Origin: Bifidobacterium pluvialisilvae
GTDB lineage: Bacteria > Actinomycetota > Actinomycetes > Actinomycetales > Bifidobacteriaceae
Reading direction: 5' to 3'
DNA length: 64,000 nt
Assembly (NCBI RefSeq): GCF_019331695.1
Contig: NZ_JAHBBI010000001.1
Location: 310,001 to 374,000, forward strand
Within the stretch, counting starts at the first letter, position 1. Every line of letters starts with the position of its first letter. The notes beneath the pieces are model-generated. The model saw nothing but the letters and a program-made list of their open reading frames with translations. It searched no databases and was not told where the DNA came from. Position numbers and translations under genes: made by a program. Positions 6,884 to 17,345 of the stretch are shown one piece after another.

Positions 6884-9706
6884 ATGGACACATACGACAG
6901 CCGGGAACTCGATGATTTTCGACATCCCGGCGTATGGAACGCGCCGGCCACCTACTGGTTCTGGCATCGCGTCCCCACCGAGGACGAGATCGACGACCAG
7001 ATCCGCCGGATGAACGAGGCCGGGTACCGTTCCTTCCAGATACAGGCCCGCATGTCGATGCCGCTCGACGACTACCTCGGCGACGACTATCTGCGCATGT
7101 GCCGACACGCCGCCGACGTCGCCCGGCGATGCGGCATGATGATGGGCATCTATGACGAATACAACTGGCTGTCCGGCCACGCCGGCGGCCGAGTCGTGGC
7201 CGGTGGCCACGATGAACTACGGGAACGGCACCTGTTCCACGTGACCGCCGACGTCGACGACTCCGGCCATGCCGAAGGCGCTGTCGACGGCATCCACGCC
7301 GTCGACGTCGACTACCTGCTCCAACAGGGACGTGACTGGGTCTTCGAAGGCGGCAGACCGCAATGGGACCAATGGCGCATCGTCGCCGCCGTGGCCCACG
7401 TCGACGATACCGACGGCGCGACCAAGGCCTCGACCATCATCGACGTGACGGACCATGCGCGACTCGCATCCGCAGGCCCCGACGGGTGCGCCGTCAAAGC
7501 CGACCTCGCGGCCGGCTCCCCGTCCGGCCATCGGAGGATCACGTTCCTCGTCGCCGCACGCTGCGCCACCAGCCGCATGATCAACTACCTCGACCCGGCG
7601 GCCGCACGACGGTTCACCGAAGTCGGCTACGAGCCATACGCGCGGGCATTCGGCGACCATCTCGGCACCACCGTCTCCTACGTGTTCTTCGACCAGCCGC
7701 ACGCCTGCTTCTTCGACTGGGCGCAGAACGACGGCACCACCGCATCCACGCTCATGTACGACAGGCGGTTCTACGACGAACTCGCCCGGGAGGCCGGGGA
7801 ACGCTGGCCGCGGATACTGCTGTCATGGGTCACGGGCGTCGGCGACGAGACGACGAACGACCGCACATGGTTCTACGAACGCTACGCCAGACGGGGCATC
7901 GACGCGTTCCTCGGCACCCTCAACGCCTGGTGCCACGGCCACGGGCTGAAGCTCTGCGGGCACGAGGTGCTCAGCCACGTCTCCTCATGGGACCCGACCA
8001 GCACCATCATCGCCGACGATCCACGCACCAACTTCGGGCTCGACTACTTCGGCATCGACGCATGGCGCGACATCACCGGCGTGGACGCCCGCAACGACTT
8101 CCCGCAGCTCTCCGCAAAATTCGGCGACTCCGTGGCCCGCAGCCACGGTCGCAGCGGCTGCATCGTCGAACAGTACTTCGGCCGCGTCGTCCCCGGATCC
8201 CACTTCGCCGCAGGCTGGTGGGAGCTCACCCTCGGCCAATTGCGCTCGCAGGCCATGCGACATCACATACTCGGCATGAGGCAGTTGCTCATGCACGCCT
8301 TCTGGCTCACCGACGGCCACAGTCCGGCCGATGACGGGGCACATGGCGACGACTCGGCCGAGATGTTCGTCAACCCGAGGTTCGACTTCGCCCCCGGCAT
8401 CAACTACGAGCCCTGGTTCCGCTTCCACCGGCGCTTCGCCGACGAATCCGCCCGCGTCTCCGTGTTCCTCGACGGCTGCGAGCCATTGGACGAGGTGGCC
8501 GTGCTTTACCCGCTGGTCACTGACTGGGCGTACGGGCCGAAGCATGAGTTCGGCCGTCACATGGCGCTGTGGTGCGAGAACCTCGCCCGCGACGGCATCG
8601 ACTACGCCATCATCGACGAACGTGACCTTGCGCAAGGCACCGTGGAAGGCGGGGCGCTGCGTCTTCCGGACGGACGGACGTTCCCCGTGCTCGTGCTGCC
8701 GGGCGTGCAGGTCCTCGGCGACGCACGCTCCGTCGACGTCGTCGAACGGTTCGTGGCCGACGGCGGAACGCTGTTCGCCACCGGCGGGCTTCCCGGCGAA
8801 GTGGCCGGTGAGCCCTGTGGAGACCGGATTGCGGCACGACTGGCTGACCTTTCCATCGACCGCCGGTTCGTCCATGACGGACTGCCGCAATGGCACAAGC
8901 TGTCGGCCGACGTGATGGAGGCCGTCCGGCCATGTCCGCGCGTAACCGATACGACGCCGGAATCCGGGCAACTGTGGTCACGGCGTGGACGTGACCGTCA
9001 CGGGTGTCGGCGCATCATGCTGTTCAACGACTCCGACCGGGCCAAGACCGCGGTCATCGACACCGGGACATCCCATGCGTGGCTGGTCTCATGGAACCCG
9101 CTCGACGGCGCGGTGGGGGAGCCGTCGGAGATTCGCGGCCGCGGCGTCGGCCCACGCATCGAACTGCGGATGAGCCCCCATCAGGTCATGCTGCTGCAGC
9201 TCGTCCCCGACGGACGGGACGCGGCCATGCCGTCGACGCTGCCGTCAGGATGGCGGTTCACGCCATGCGACGGCACGGAGGAGACGCCCTCGACGCCAAT
9301 CGATCCGTCCATCGGCTGGGAGCGTCAGGGATATCCCACGTTCTGCGGCATGGGACGATACGTCCGCGACGTCGTCATCGGCGAATCGCCGACCCGTGGC
9401 TGGTCGCTCATCCTGCCGAAGGTCAGCGGGTCCGTCACGGTGCGGGTCAACGGACGACGCGTGGCCGAATCGCCATGGCCTGCCGGTCCGATACCCCTGG
9501 GCCGGGCCTTCGACGAAGGCGTGAACCGGCTCGTCCTCGACATCCTGCCGTCCGCCGCGAACCATTACTACGCCGGAACGACGCAGCAGGGCGACGGCCC
9601 GGCGCCGTGCGGCCTGCTCGCCGCCCCGGTGCTCGTGCCGGACGACGGCGTCACGTATATCGCCGACGTCAACGACAACGGATACACCGACATCGACCGA
9701 TGTTGA
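6884..9706 (+). CDS. large putative glycoside hydrolase, GH106-like
   Basis: A 940-residue protein without a signal peptide, so probably cytosolic. The N-terminal part (PATYWFWHRVPTEDEIDDQI, then YDEYNWLSGHAGG near residues 88-100) resembles the TIM-barrel opening of GH106-type alpha-L-rhamnosidases and relatives, where Trp-rich strands are followed by a helix addressing 'the next step toward' the sugar. A middle domain holds a flavodoxin-like glutamine-amidotransferase-like fold (LPGVQVLGDARSVDVVERFV). The C-terminal 130 residues (VRDVVIGESPTRGWSLILPK, VTVRVNGRRVAESPW) look like a galactose-binding jelly roll. Start 6884 is preceded by GGAAGGGAA. The frame is open back to 5288, but that stretch is the out-of-frame shadow of the permease. 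Family membership is tentative and the substrate is unknown. Confidence 0.55.
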   Translation: MDTYDSRELDDFRHPGVWNAPATYWFWHRVPTEDEIDDQIRRMNEAGYRSFQIQARMSMPLDDYLGDDYLRMCRHAADVARRCGMMMGIYDEYNWLSGHAGGRVVAGGHDELRERHLFHVTADVDDSGHAEGAVDGIHAVDVDYLLQQGRDWVFEGGRPQWDQWRIVAAVAHVDDTDGATKASTIIDVTDHARLASAGPDGCAVKADLAAGSPSGHRRITFLVAARCATSRMINYLDPAAARRFTEVGYEPYARAFGDHLGTTVSYVFFDQPHACFFDWAQNDGTTASTLMYDRRFYDELAREAGERWPRILLSWVTGVGDETTNDRTWFYERYARRGIDAFLGTLNAWCHGHGLKLCGHEVLSHVSSWDPTSTIIADDPRTNFGLDYFGIDAWRDITGVDARNDFPQLSAKFGDSVARSHGRSGCIVEQYFGRVVPGSHFAAGWWELTLGQLRSQAMRHHILGMRQLLMHAFWLTDGHSPADDGAHGDDSAEMFVNPRFDFAPGINYEPWFRFHRRFADESARVSVFLDGCEPLDEVAVLYPLVTDWAYGPKHEFGRHMALWCENLARDGIDYAIIDERDLAQGTVEGGALRLPDGRTFPVLVLPGVQVLGDARSVDVVERFVADGGTLFATGGLPGEVAGEPCGDRIAARLADLSIDRRFVHDGLPQWHKLSADVMEAVRPCPRVTDTTPESGQLWSRRGRDRHGCRRIMLFNDSDRAKTAVIDTGTSHAWLVSWNPLDGAVGEPSEIRGRGVGPRIELRMSPHQVMLLQLVPDGRDAAMPSTLPSGWRFTPCDGTEETPSTPIDPSIGWERQGYPTFCGMGRYVRDVVIGESPTRGWSLILPKVSGSVTVRVNGRRVAESPWPAGPIPLGRAFDEGVNRLVLDILPSAANHYYAGTTQQGDGPAPCGLLAAPVLVPDDGVTYIADVNDNGYTDIDRC

Positions 9707-9739
9707 CGGCGGACGATGGGCGAGGCTAGGTTGAATCAT

Positions 9740-9898
9740 ATGAACACACGCCCCATAGCCATCAGCCTGCTGGTAATCATCGCCCTCGTCGTGGCGCAAT
9801 GGCAGAACTGGCTGCCGAACTCGGTGTGGATACGACTGCTGACCGGGATCGTCGTCGTGGTCTGCCTCATCGTCATCGCCTACCAGCGTCACCAATGA
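9740..9898 (+). CDS. 52-residue two-helix membrane protein
   Basis: A small protein made almost wholly of two hydrophobic segments, IAISLLVIIALVVAQWQNWL and LLTGIVVVVCLIVIAYQ, with a short basic tail RHQ. It begins 33 nt after the hydrolase and its TGA overlaps the ATG of the helicase gene (ATGA), so the two are probably translationally coupled. I do not recognise a family. The high hydrophobicity, the overlap and the lack of another frame argue that it is real. Its ribosome-binding site is weak. Confidence 0.6.
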   Translation: MNTRPIAISLLVIIALVVAQWQNWLPNSVWIRLLTGIVVVVCLIVIAYQRHQ

Positions 9899-12800
9899 CC
9901 AACGACAGGGCCGCGGACAGGGCGACGGACGAGGCGATGGCGCCATTCGCCGAACAGACGCGACGATGGTTCACGGCCACGTTCGGCGAACCCACCGAGG
10001 CGCAACGCAGGGCATGGCCGGCCATCCGCTCTGGCGACAACGTGCTCGTCATCGCGCCCACCGGCTCGGGCAAGACCCTGTCGGCGTTCCTCTACGCCAT
10101 CGACCGGATGATACGGGAACGCATGGCCGACGACGCCGCATCTGCCGCCGGAACCGAACAAGACGTGCGTCGCCCCGGCGTACGCGTGCTGTACATCTCG
10201 CCGCTGAAGGCGCTGGGCGCGGACGTGGCGAGAAACCTCACCGCGCCATTGGAGGGCATCGCCGACGAGATCGAACACGACGGCGGCCGACGCCCGAACA
10301 TCGGCGTGGCCATGCGCAGCGGCGACTCCACGCCGCAGGAACGACGCCGTATCGCCTCCCATCCGCCGGATATCCTCGTCACCACGCCCGAATCGCTGTA
10401 CCTCATGCTCACCTCCAAGGCGCGGCGCATCCTCACCACCGTCGACACCGTCGTCGTCGACGAGGTGCACGCCATCGCCGGGACCAAACGTGGCGCCCAC
10501 CTCGCCGTCAGCCTCGAACGGCTCGAACGGCTCACCGAACGGCCGGCGCAGCGCATCGGACTCTCCGCCACCGTACGACCCGCCGCAGAGGCGGCACGGT
10601 TCCTTGGCGGCGCCAGGCCCGTCGCCATCATCGATCCCGTGCAGACGCCACGATATGAACTCAAGATCATCGAACCGGTCCGGGACATGCACGACCTCGC
10701 CTCCTCCGCCACCGACGAGGACGATGAGCGGAAAACCGGATCTATATGGCCCATGGTCGAACGCAGCGTGCTCGACGCGGTGCTCGACCACCACACCACG
10801 CTCGTCTTCGTCAACTCGCGCGGACTATGCGAAAAACTCACCGCGCGGCTCAACGACCTCTACGCACAGCGACGGCATGGGCCCCAGACGGTGGCATACG
10901 GCTCCGGGCAACACTACGCGGCCGTCGTCGGCTCCTCGACCATGCTCGTCAACGACCACGACCCCGACGACACCATCGCCATGGCCCACCACGGCTCCGT
11001 ATCCAAGGACCGGCGCAAACAGGTCGAATCCGACCTCAAGGCGGGACGCCTGCGCTGCGTGGTCGCCACCAGCAGCCTCGAACTCGGCATCGACATGGGC
11101 AGCGTGGACCTCGTCATCCAGATATCGCCGCCGTTCTCCGTCGCCAGCGGACTGCAGCGCATCGGACGCGCCGACCATCGGGTGGGCGGCGTCTCCCACG
11201 CACGCTTCCATCCGCTGACCCGCCGGCAGATCCTCGACACCACGGCCGCCGTGGAGGCCATGCGATCCGGCGACATCGAAGCGTTCGCCGTCCCCGCCAA
11301 CCCGCTCGACGTCCTCGCGCAGCAGACCGTGGCCGCGGCCGCCATGACCCCGCTCGACGCCGATGACTGGTATCGCACCGTACGGCGCAGCGCACCCTTC
11401 ACCGACCTGCCGCGCACGATGTTCGACGCGGTATTGGGCATGTTATCCGGCGCATACTCCACCGAGGCGTTCTCCGCATTCCGTCCCATACTCCTCTGGG
11501 ACCGCAAGACCGGCGTCGTCACCGCCCGGCCCGGCGCGCAACGGCTCGCCGTCACCTCCGGCGGCACCATCCCCGACCGCGGCACCTACAGCGTCGTCCT
11601 GCCCGACGAACTCGCCAAGAACGGGCCCAAACGCGTCGGCGAACTCGACGAGGAAATGGTCTACGAATCCCGCGTCGGCGACGTCATCACGCTCGGCACC
11701 TCCACATGGCAGATACGACAGATCACCCGCGACCGGGTCATCGTGCTGCCCGCCCCCGGAAGAACCGCACGACTGCCGTTCTGGCACGGCGACGGCGACG
11801 GGCGAGACGCCGAATTCGGCCGGCGTCTGGGCGCCGTGACCCGCCAACTGCACTCCGGACTGGACGGTACACGATTCGACGGGCCGACATGCGGCCGACT
11901 CGTCGACGACGGGCTCGACCGCAACGCCGTCGACAACCTCGCACGGCTGCTCCACGAGCAACAGGCCGCCACCGCCATCGTGCCCGACGACCGCACACTG
12001 GTCATCGAACGCTGCCAGGACGAGGACGGCGACTGGCGGATACTCCTGCACTCGCCATACGGACGACGCGTCCACGAACCCTGGGCCATGGGCATCAACG
12101 CACGGCTACGCGACCGATACGGCTACGAAGGCCAGACCATGGCCGACGACGACGGCATCGTGCTGCGCCTGCCCGACACCGGCCAGATCATGCCCGGCAC
12201 CGACCTGTTCGTCTTCGACCCGGACGAACTGGAGAACACCGTACGCCGGGAGATATCCGGCACCGCGCTGTTCGCCGCACGGTTCCGCGAATGCGCGGCA
12301 CGGTCGCTGTTCATGCCACGCATGAACCCCGGACGACGCGTCCCCCTATGGCAGCAGCGGCTGCGCGCGGCCCAGCTGCAAGCCGCGGCCAGCGGGCTGA
12401 AGAACTTCCCCCTCATGCTCGAGGCGGCGCGCGAATGCCTGCAGGATGTCTACGACATGCCCGCCCTGCGCTCGCTGATGGACGCGTTGCACGACCGGCG
12501 CATCGACATCACGGACGTGACCACGGCCACGCCGTCGCCGTTCGCGCAGACACTGCTGTTCGGCTACACCGGCGCGAACATGTACCAGTACGACGTGCCG
12601 CAGGCAGAACGCAGCGCGGCCATGCTGTCCATGGACGCCGACGTGCTCGCCGAGTTGCTCGGAAGCGACGGGGACCTGTCGCAGGTGCTGGACCCGGACG
12701 TGATCGCGGACGCCGAACGACGGCTGCAATGCCTGTCCGACGGTCGGCGCAAACACGGCGTGGAAGGCGTGGCCGACCTGCTGCGTACGCTTGGGCCCCT

Positions 12801-14589
12801 GACCATGGAGGAGATCGCGCAGCGACTCGACGCCGACGGCGCTGGCAACGGCGTCGGCGGCATGGCTTCCACCCAGCAGGTGGCCGCCATGCTGGAATCA
12901 CTGCACGACGCGGGACGGGCCGTGCCGATGCCCATCGGGGAGCACCGGTACTGGGCCATACCCGACGACCGTCGCCGGCTGGACGAGGACCCGGACGACC
13001 TGATCCTTCGATACGCGCGCACGCATGGGCCGTTCCTCGCCCGGGACATCGCCGGACGGTTCGGCCTCCACCTCGGCCAGACCCGTGCGGAACTGCGCGA
13101 CCTCGCCGAGGAGAGGCGTCTGGTCCCCGGGACGTTCCTCGCCGACAAAGCGGTGCACGGGGATGCCGCGGGGGAGCGGCAGTACCTGCATCCGGACGTG
13201 TTCCGCATCATCCGCACACGCTCATTGGCCAAGGCGCGGGCCGCCGTGCGGCCGGTGGACGCGCGGATATACCAGGGCATGGTCCCCGCATTGCAGGGCG
13301 TGGGACCCGTGGGCGGGGAACACTACGACGGGGCGGACGGCGTGCTGCGCGTCATCGAGCAGCTGGAGGGCCTGCCGTTGCCGGCGGCGATGTGGGAGGC
13401 CGCCGTGTTCCCCGCACGGGTGCGCGGCTATCGGCCGCAGATGCTTGACGAGCTGCTCGCCTCGGCGGACGTGGCATGGGTGGGTTCGCGGCCGGGGAAG
13501 GGAATCCGGCCGGTCGGCGCCATCGCATGGTATGTCGCCGAATCGGCCGTCATGCCCGTGCCGCAGACGCGGACGGAGACACTAGGGTCTGCGGGGGAGG
13601 CGGAGTCCGATCCCATCCTCGAACGGATGCGCGGCGGCGGCGCGTTCCAGGCGCGCCAGCTGGCCGGAGACGAGGGGGCGTCGCAATTCGAGAACCACAT
13701 GCGAAGACTGATATGGCAGGGCGTCATCACCAGCAGCACATTCGCTCCCATACGGACGATGATTGGGGCGTCCCCGTCCGGGGCGGGACGGATGTCGTCG
13801 ACGAGACGACGGAGACGGCATGCCGGTTTCGGCATGGGACGGCGCCCGCAACCGTCCGATGAGCCGTCATACACCGAATTCGGCGGACTATGGTCGAGCG
13901 TGGCCGCCATCGCGGACGCGGGCCGCGACACCGACGCATCCACCGCGGAGAGACACGCCGTGGCGCTCGCGGACATGCTGCTCGACCGGTATGGCATCAT
14001 CGCGCCGCCCCTGGTGGAGATGGCAGGCATCGTCGGTGGGTTCTCCGCACTGTATCCCATGCTGAAGGTCATGGAGGAGAACGGCGTTCTGGTTCGTGGC
14101 ATGTTCGTAGAAGGATTCGGCGCGGCGCAGTTCGCGAGGAAGGACACCGTGGATGAGCTGCGGCGCCGCGCGGAACAGCGGCCGGAGAGCGTGGTGGCGT
14201 TGGATGCGCTCGATCCCGCCAACCTGTACGGCGCCGCCATGCCTTGGCCGGTGCCGGGGCAGGACCCGCAGCCCGTGGAGGTGCGCCCGGCGTCCCATCC
14301 CACACGGCGGGAAGGCGCGTTGACCGTCATCGTCGATGGGGCTGCCGTGCTGTACGCCGCGCCGCGCAGTCATCATCTCACCGTGCTGGCCCCGGTCGAC
14401 GGCGGCCACGAACGGATGATAAGGCGTGCCTTGGGGGAGCTGGCGTATGCGCTGCGCCGCAGATACGTGACCACGGTGTTCTTCTCCGACGTCAACGGCG
14501 TGCCGCTCACCGCACGCACCCCGATGCAGGCGTGGATGCGTGCGGCGGGCTTCACGCCCGCGCCGCGGGGCATGAAACTGTATCCCTGA
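9895..14589 (+). CDS. lhr: Lhr-family ATP-dependent helicase
   Basis: A 1564-residue superfamily 2 helicase of the 'large helicase-related' type, close to the 1500-1550 residues usual for actinobacterial Lhr. These proteins translocate 3' to 5' on DNA and unwind DNA or RNA-DNA hybrids during repair. Motif I is APTGSGKT (residues 54-61). Motif Ia region (ISPLKALGADVARNL), motif II DEVH, motif III LSAT, and motif VI region SGLQRIGRADHRVGG follow. Winged-helix and Lhr-core domains come after, and a long C-terminal domain contains several winged-helix-like stretches (LVRGMFVEGFGAAQFARKDT). The start is set by the ATGA overlap with the small membrane-protein gene. It converges on parC with 17 nt between stops. 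Confidence 0.92.
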   Translation: MTNDRAADRATDEAMAPFAEQTRRWFTATFGEPTEAQRRAWPAIRSGDNVLVIAPTGSGKTLSAFLYAIDRMIRERMADDAASAAGTEQDVRRPGVRVLYISPLKALGADVARNLTAPLEGIADEIEHDGGRRPNIGVAMRSGDSTPQERRRIASHPPDILVTTPESLYLMLTSKARRILTTVDTVVVDEVHAIAGTKRGAHLAVSLERLERLTERPAQRIGLSATVRPAAEAARFLGGARPVAIIDPVQTPRYELKIIEPVRDMHDLASSATDEDDERKTGSIWPMVERSVLDAVLDHHTTLVFVNSRGLCEKLTARLNDLYAQRRHGPQTVAYGSGQHYAAVVGSSTMLVNDHDPDDTIAMAHHGSVSKDRRKQVESDLKAGRLRCVVATSSLELGIDMGSVDLVIQISPPFSVASGLQRIGRADHRVGGVSHARFHPLTRRQILDTTAAVEAMRSGDIEAFAVPANPLDVLAQQTVAAAAMTPLDADDWYRTVRRSAPFTDLPRTMFDAVLGMLSGAYSTEAFSAFRPILLWDRKTGVVTARPGAQRLAVTSGGTIPDRGTYSVVLPDELAKNGPKRVGELDEEMVYESRVGDVITLGTSTWQIRQITRDRVIVLPAPGRTARLPFWHGDGDGRDAEFGRRLGAVTRQLHSGLDGTRFDGPTCGRLVDDGLDRNAVDNLARLLHEQQAATAIVPDDRTLVIERCQDEDGDWRILLHSPYGRRVHEPWAMGINARLRDRYGYEGQTMADDDGIVLRLPDTGQIMPGTDLFVFDPDELENTVRREISGTALFAARFRECAARSLFMPRMNPGRRVPLWQQRLRAAQLQAAASGLKNFPLMLEAARECLQDVYDMPALRSLMDALHDRRIDITDVTTATPSPFAQTLLFGYTGANMYQYDVPQAERSAAMLSMDADVLAELLGSDGDLSQVLDPDVIADAERRLQCLSDGRRKHGVEGVADLLRTLGPLTMEEIAQRLDADGAGNGVGGMASTQQVAAMLESLHDAGRAVPMPIGEHRYWAIPDDRRRLDEDPDDLILRYARTHGPFLARDIAGRFGLHLGQTRAELRDLAEERRLVPGTFLADKAVHGDAAGERQYLHPDVFRIIRTRSLAKARAAVRPVDARIYQGMVPALQGVGPVGGEHYDGADGVLRVIEQLEGLPLPAAMWEAAVFPARVRGYRPQMLDELLASADVAWVGSRPGKGIRPVGAIAWYVAESAVMPVPQTRTETLGSAGEAESDPILERMRGGGAFQARQLAGDEGASQFENHMRRLIWQGVITSSTFAPIRTMIGASPSGAGRMSSTRRRRRHAGFGMGRRPQPSDEPSYTEFGGLWSSVAAIADAGRDTDASTAERHAVALADMLLDRYGIIAPPLVEMAGIVGGFSALYPMLKVMEENGVLVRGMFVEGFGAAQFARKDTVDELRRRAEQRPESVVALDALDPANLYGAAMPWPVPGQDPQPVEVRPASHPTRREGALTVIVDGAAVLYAAPRSHHLTVLAPVDGGHERMIRRALGELAYALRRRYVTTVFFSDVNGVPLTARTPMQAWMRAAGFTPAPRGMKLYP

Positions 14590-14606
14590 CGAATGGTTGC
14601 GGGAAC

Positions 14607-17264
14607 TCAGGCCACTGCGGCGATGGGGGAGGCGATCTCCACGCCGGAGGCGTCGCGCCGCATATCCACGTGGGGCAGCTCCACGGGGGAGCCTGAGGAC
14701 GTCGCCGCGAACAGCGGCCACGGACCCACATGCGCGAGAATCAGCGTGTTCTGACCCTTGAGGAACCGCTGGGAGCGCACGCCGCCGGTGCCTCGCCCCT
14801 TGGTCGGGTACATCTCGAGCGGCGTCACCTTGGCGGCGCCGTTCTCCGTGCCTTCCAGAGCATCGGAGTCGCCCGCGACGGTGAGTACCACGGCGCCCGA
14901 CTGCGACGCCAGACCCTCGTCGTTCTCCTCGGTCGTCCACGCCACCTTGCCGGCGGGAACGGCGGCGAACGCGGCCACGTGGCATCCCTCGGCGAGACGT
15001 ATGCCGGCCATGCCGGCGGAGTTCCTGCCCTGGGCCCGCACCTTGGCCCCCTCGAAGGTCAGCAGGGAGGAGTCGGTGGAGACGAACACCAGACGGTCCT
15101 CGTCGCCGGCCGGCTGGGCGGCCAGGGCGACGTCGCCGTCCTTGAGGTCGATGACCGACCATGAATCCATCGTGGTCGGCGATTCGCGATTCCATCGTTT
15201 GACGACGCCTCCGCGCGTGCCGATTGCCAGGGGGCGTTCGTCGTCAAGGGCCACGGCCGCTATCGTATGTTCGCCGTCGACCGGGTCCGTGCTTTCCGTC
15301 GCCGTCAGCAGTTCGTCCGCCTTCACCCCGCCGGATACGCCGAACGACGCCGACGCCGGCAACGCCGGCAGGTCGGCCACATGCGCCAAAACGAAGCGGC
15401 CGGCGGACGTTACCAGGCCATAGTCGGATGTGGTCGTGGTGGTGAAGATGGAGACGATCTGGTCGTCCTTCGCGCGAGGCGTCGACGCCGACCGCGACTC
15501 GTATGCGTCGATGACGCCGGCCGGCGCGCGGGCGATCAGACCGGAGGCGCTGAGCATGACCACGCATGGCTCGTCGGCGATGGTCAGCGGCATGCCGACC
15601 GGCTTGGCGACCGATGCGGCGGAGGATTTCGCGGCGCCGGCCGATGCCGCCGCCTGGGCGATGCCGGAGACCGCGCGGATGGCCGCGGAGTCCTCGGACG
15701 CCTCCGCATGGCCGCTGCCGTCGGCGATGCTGCGCACCGCGGACAGGTTCCCGTCCTCGTCGGCGTCGAGCAGCACGGTGCGGCGGGGGTCTCCCCATTT
15801 GGCCACGGCCTCGTCCATCTCGTCGGTCACCACACGGTCGAGCCTCGACTCGGAGCCCAGGATCTCGGTGAGCTCGTCGATGCGGCGCCGCAGGTCGTCG
15901 CGCTCCGACTCCAACTCGATGCGGCTCATCTTCGTCAGCCTGCGCAGCCGCAGGTCAAGGATGTACTGGGATTGGATCTCGTCGAGGTCGAACACGGCCA
16001 TGAGCCGCGTCTTCGCCGTGTCCGCATCCTCGGAGCTGCGGATCACCTGGATGACCTCGTCGATGTCGATGAGCGCCAACAGCAGGCCCTCGACCAGATG
16101 CAGGCGCTCCTGCGCCTTGCGGCGACGGAATTCGCTTCGCCTGCGGACCACGCCGCGACGATGGTCTATCCACACCTGAAGCAGCTCGCGCAGGCCCATC
16201 GTATGAGGCCTGCCGTCCACCAGCGCCACGTTGTTGATGGTGAACGAGTCCTGCAGCGGCGTATGACGGAACAGCTGGGCGAGCACCGCCTCCGGGTTGA
16301 ACCCCGTCTTGACCTCGATGACGATGCGCGTGCCGTTATGGCGGTCGGTCAGGTCGATGGCGCCGGTCACGCCCTCGATCTTCTTGTTCTTCACGCCCTC
16401 GGAGATGCGTTCCAGCACCTTTTCGGGGCCGACCATGAACGGCAGCTGCGTGACCACGATGCCCTTCTTACGGGCCGTGATGTTCTCGATGTGCGTCACC
16501 GAACGCGTGACGAACGAGCCGCGGCCCGTCCGATAGGCGTCGCGGATGCCGTCGCGGCCGATGATGATGCCGCCGCCCGGCAGGTCGGGTCCGGGCACGT
16601 ACCGCATGAGCTCCTCGACCGGTGCGTCGGGATGCGCCATGAGATGCTTCGCGGCGGCGACCACCTCGCCGAGGTTGTGCGTGATCATGTTCGTGGCCAT
16701 GCCCACCGCGATGCCGGATGAGCCGTTGACCAGCAGGTTCGGGATGGCCGACGGCAGCACCTCCGGCTCCTCGAGCTTGTTGTCGTAGTTCGGGCGGAAG
16801 CCCACCGTCTCCTCATCGATGTCCGCGTTCATGCCCAGCGCCGCCGGCGCCAGACGCGCCTCGGTGTATCGTGACGCGGCCGGGCCGTCGTCGAGCGAGC
16901 CGAAGTTGCCGTGGCCGTCCACCAGCGGCAGACGCATGGCGAACGGCTGTGCCAGGCGCACCATGGCCTCGTAGATCGCCGAATCGCCATGCGGGTGCAG
17001 CTTGCCCATCACCTCGCCGACCACGCGGGCCGACTTCATGTACGCGCGGTCGGGGGTCAGGTTCATCTCGCCCATCTGGTAGATGATGCGCCGTTGCACC
17101 GGCTTGAGGCCGTCGCGGGCATCGGGCAGGGCGCGCGCGTAGATCACCGAGTACGCGTATTCGAGGAACGATTTGCTCATCTCCTCGTTCAGCGGCGTAT
17201 CGACGATGTTCTCCTTGACCGTGCGCGGGTCGAAGGAAGGCTTGGTTCTATGCTTGGTGGCCAA
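14607..17264 (-). CDS. parC: DNA topoisomerase IV subunit A (ParC, GyrA family)
   Basis: The 885-residue breakage-reunion subunit that cuts and rejoins DNA together with ParE (663-2930). The winged-helix core carries [15 protein letters not shown] and the quinolone-pocket segment [15 protein letters not shown] with Ser95 and Glu99. This Ser/Glu pair matches E. coli ParC Ser80/Glu84, so both residues usually altered in quinolone resistance are wild type. The catalytic tyrosine is Tyr133 in [11 protein letters not shown] coiled-coil gate follows, then a C-terminal beta-pinwheel. The pinwheel lacks a clear GyrA box (only [10 protein letters not shown]), which favours ParC over GyrA. The ATG is at 17264, with AAGGAG about 7 nt upstream on the minus strand. 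Confidence 0.92.
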   Translation of the reverse strand: MATKHRTKPSFDPRTVKENIVDTPLNEEMSKSFLEYAYSVIYARALPDARDGLKPVQRRIIYQMGEMNLTPDRAYMKSARVVGEVMGKLHPHGDSAIYEAMVRLAQPFAMRLPLVDGHGNFGSLDDGPAASRYTEARLAPAALGMNADIDEETVGFRPNYDNKLEEPEVLPSAIPNLLVNGSSGIAVGMATNMITHNLGEVVAAAKHLMAHPDAPVEELMRYVPGPDLPGGGIIIGRDGIRDAYRTGRGSFVTRSVTHIENITARKKGIVVTQLPFMVGPEKVLERISEGVKNKKIEGVTGAIDLTDRHNGTRIVIEVKTGFNPEAVLAQLFRHTPLQDSFTINNVALVDGRPHTMGLRELLQVWIDHRRGVVRRRSEFRRRKAQERLHLVEGLLLALIDIDEVIQVIRSSEDADTAKTRLMAVFDLDEIQSQYILDLRLRRLTKMSRIELESERDDLRRRIDELTEILGSESRLDRVVTDEMDEAVAKWGDPRRTVLLDADEDGNLSAVRSIADGSGHAEASEDSAAIRAVSGIAQAAASAGAAKSSAASVAKPVGMPLTIADEPCVVMLSASGLIARAPAGVIDAYESRSASTPRAKDDQIVSIFTTTTTSDYGLVTSAGRFVLAHVADLPALPASASFGVSGGVKADELLTATESTDPVDGEHTIAAVALDDERPLAIGTRGGVVKRWNRESPTTMDSWSVIDLKDGDVALAAQPAGDEDRLVFVSTDSSLLTFEGAKVRAQGRNSAGMAGIRLAEGCHVAAFAAVPAGKVAWTTEENDEGLASQSGAVVLTVAGDSDALEGTENGAAKVTPLEMYPTKGRGTGGVRSQRFLKGQNTLILAHVGPWPLFAATSSGSPVELPHVDMRRDASGVEIASPIAAVA

Positions 17265-17345
17265 CGCGTGAACTCCTTACATGGGTGAATCGACTATCTA
17301 TATTACGACCACCCGGTCTGCGCATTGACCGGCACAGGTGGTTCA

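Noticed and set aside
5288-9706. A single 1472-codon open frame spanning the permease and hydrolase
   Set aside because: The first half is the antisense-like, Arg- and His-rich shadow of the permease in another frame. Only the part from 6884 has protein-like composition and a ribosome-binding site.
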